Shown here piece after piece: positions 5,343-6,487 of a DNA stretch of 6,487 nt. The notes under the pieces were generated by a model, which made no database searches, was not told where the DNA came from, and saw nothing but the letters and a program-made list of their open reading frames with translations. The stretch is taken from positions 1-6,487 of the forward strand of contig QHYF01000127.1 of the NCBI GenBank assembly GCA_003224075.1, written 5' to 3'. The position numbers and the translations under genes were made by a program. The DNA is from Acidobacteriota bacterium (GTDB lineage: Bacteria > Acidobacteriota > Terriglobia > Acidiferrales > UBA7541). How positions within the stretch are numbered: the stretch's first letter is position 1; every line of letters starts with the position of its first letter.

Positions 5343-6487
5343 ATGGCAATAACCGAAACTACAGGCAGTAAGAGCCTCTCTCCGGACCAGCAGGCGATGT
5401 CCATCGAAATCCCGTTGTCTGTCCCCCAGCAGGCTCCGGAGGCAAGCGCGGAAATATCGCTGCTGGATTTGCTGATCGTTCTGGCGCGCCGCCGCTGGAA
5501 CCTGCTGGCCGGCACGGCCGCTGCGGCCGCGCTCGCTGCAATCGTTTCCTTTTTGTTACCCAACCGCTTCACGGCAACGACAGTCATTCTTCCTCCTCAG
5601 CAAAACACTTCCTCGGCGGTCGCGCTGCTTGGACAGCTTGGCAGCGTAAACCCGCTGGCTTCGCTGGCCGGCAGCAGCCTTGGCCTGAAGAACCCCAATG
5701 ATCTGCAGGTCGCCATGCTGAAGAGCCGCACGGTGGAAGACGCCATGATCGACCGCTTCAACCTGATGGCGCTGTACCGCGAGAAGCGGAAGTCTGACGC
5801 GCGCAAAGCTTTCGAAAAGGTCGTGGACATCGAGGACGGCATCAAAGACGGCTTGATTCGCATTTCCGTGACGGACAAAGATCCCAGGCGCGCCGCGGAA
5901 ATGGCCAACGCTTACGTCGAGGAATACAAGAAATTTTCGGCAACGATTGCCGTCACCGAGGCTTCCCAGAGGCGTTTGTTCTTCGAACAGCAGCTTGTGC
6001 AAGCCAAGGAGGACCTGGCAAACGCCGAAGAAGCCTTGAAGCAGACCCAGCAGAAGACCGGCTTGATCCAACTCGATGGACAGGCCCGCGCCGTCATCGA
6101 ATCCGTCGCGCAACTGCGCGGCCAGGTTGCCGCGAAAGAGGTCCAGATCCGCGCCATGCACCAGTTCGCCTCCGAACAGAATCCGGATCTTCAGCTGGCC
6201 GAGCAGGAGCTGGCGGGCCTGCAGAGCGAGGTGGCGCGCATGGGCGCCGCGTCGGGCCGTTCCACGGGCGACTTCCTGATGCCCAAGGGCAGCGTTCCCG
6301 CGGCGGGCCTCGATTACGTGCGCAAACTCCGCGATGTGAAGTACAACGAGACCATCTTCGAGCTTCTGGCCAAGCAGTTCGAGATCGCGAAAATCGACGA
6401 GGCGCGCCAAGGTTCGGTCGTGCAGCTGGTGGACAAAGCGATTCCGCCGGACAAGAAATCTTCTCCCAAGCGCCTGTTGATCGTGGC
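5343..6487 (+). CDS. Wzz-family polysaccharide chain-length/export protein (partial, runs off the window)
   Basis: The frame is open from the ATG at 5343 to the window end, giving 381 visible residues. A 40-residue N-terminal tail precedes an amphipathic stretch (SLLDLLIVLARRRW, 39-52) and a transmembrane helix at about 53-72. The large periplasmic part follows, with the Wzz opening (NRFTATTVILPPQ), a serine/glycine/leucine-rich segment (89-117), the hallmark ISVTDKDPRRAAEMANAYV (173-191), and long helices rich in Q/E/A/L (about 205-305) that are likely coiled coil. Near the end, VVQLVDKAIPPDKKSSPKR (359-377) is the proline-containing motif that precedes the second transmembrane helix, which begins at the window edge. 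Family members are inner-membrane oligomers that set glycan chain length or form the co-polymerase of Wzx/Wzy or ABC export. A C-terminal BY-kinase domain, as in Wzc, may follow outside the window. A modest GGAA lies about 9 bases before the start. The 24-base gap to the NusG-like gene implies one operon. Confidence 0.93.
   Translation, partial: MAITETTGSKSLSPDQQAMSIEIPLSVPQQAPEASAEISLLDLLIVLARRRWNLLAGTAAAAALAAIVSFLLPNRFTATTVILPPQQNTSSAVALLGQLGSVNPLASLAGSSLGLKNPNDLQVAMLKSRTVEDAMIDRFNLMALYREKRKSDARKAFEKVVDIEDGIKDGLIRISVTDKDPRRAAEMANAYVEEYKKFSATIAVTEASQRRLFFEQQLVQAKEDLANAEEALKQTQQKTGLIQLDGQARAVIESVAQLRGQVAAKEVQIRAMHQFASEQNPDLQLAEQELAGLQSEVARMGAASGRSTGDFLMPKGSVPAAGLDYVRKLRDVKYNETIFELLAKQFEIAKIDEARQGSVVQLVDKAIPPDKKSSPKRLLIV

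Noticed and set aside
5556..6410. Long 284-codon open frame on the minus strand
   Set aside because: It lies wholly antisense to the Wzz-type gene, whose protein shows clear family motifs in the plus frame. The antisense product is low-complexity (H/L/Q/G-rich) and resembles nothing. Such shadows are common in GC-rich codon-biased genes.

Overview
The window looks like a chromosomal piece from a GC-rich, Gram-negative-type bacterium. An Acidobacteriota member (Solibacter/Bryobacter-like) is my best guess. It rests on a double-propeller sensor kinase without a fused regulator, a response-regulator N-terminus of the 'IEDRREIREGLA' type, and a NusG-paralogue-led polysaccharide locus. This is inference from protein style, not from a marker gene. 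No tRNA, rRNA, CRISPR array, insertion sequence or plasmid/phage hallmark was seen.

Left part (1-4127, all on the minus strand, so read right to left): a 1063-residue membrane sensor histidine kinase (4127-936) comes first. It has 14 periplasmic propeller blades, a Y_Y_Y domain, one transmembrane helix, a HisKA_3 dimerisation/phosphoacceptor domain and a HATPase. Next is a small exported protein of unknown function (799-281), then the start of a receiver-domain response regulator (136-1, cut by the window edge). Kinase and regulator form a plausible two-component pair with a secreted protein encoded between them. A perfect 10-bp stem-loop lies between the small exported gene and the regulator.

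Middle part (4128-4742): a divergent intergenic region of about 615 bases with no convincing gene. It holds a weak promoter candidate for the kinase, an operator-like set of GATTCC motifs, and a 15-base direct repeat carrying two perfect TATAAT hexamers 17 bases apart. It also contains a leader hairpin upstream of the rightward genes.

Right part (4743-6487, plus strand): a specialised NusG-family antiterminator (UpxY/RfaH/LoaP-like) is followed 24 bases later by a Wzz-type polysaccharide chain-length/export protein that runs off the window. This is the usual start of an exopolysaccharide or capsule operon. The NusG paralogue would act on RNA polymerase transcribing its own long operon, and the Wzz-like protein would set glycan chain length or take part in export. 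The gene families are all known. The points worth a second look are regulatory: the tandem -10 repeat, the leader hairpin, and the secreted gene inserted between kinase and regulator.
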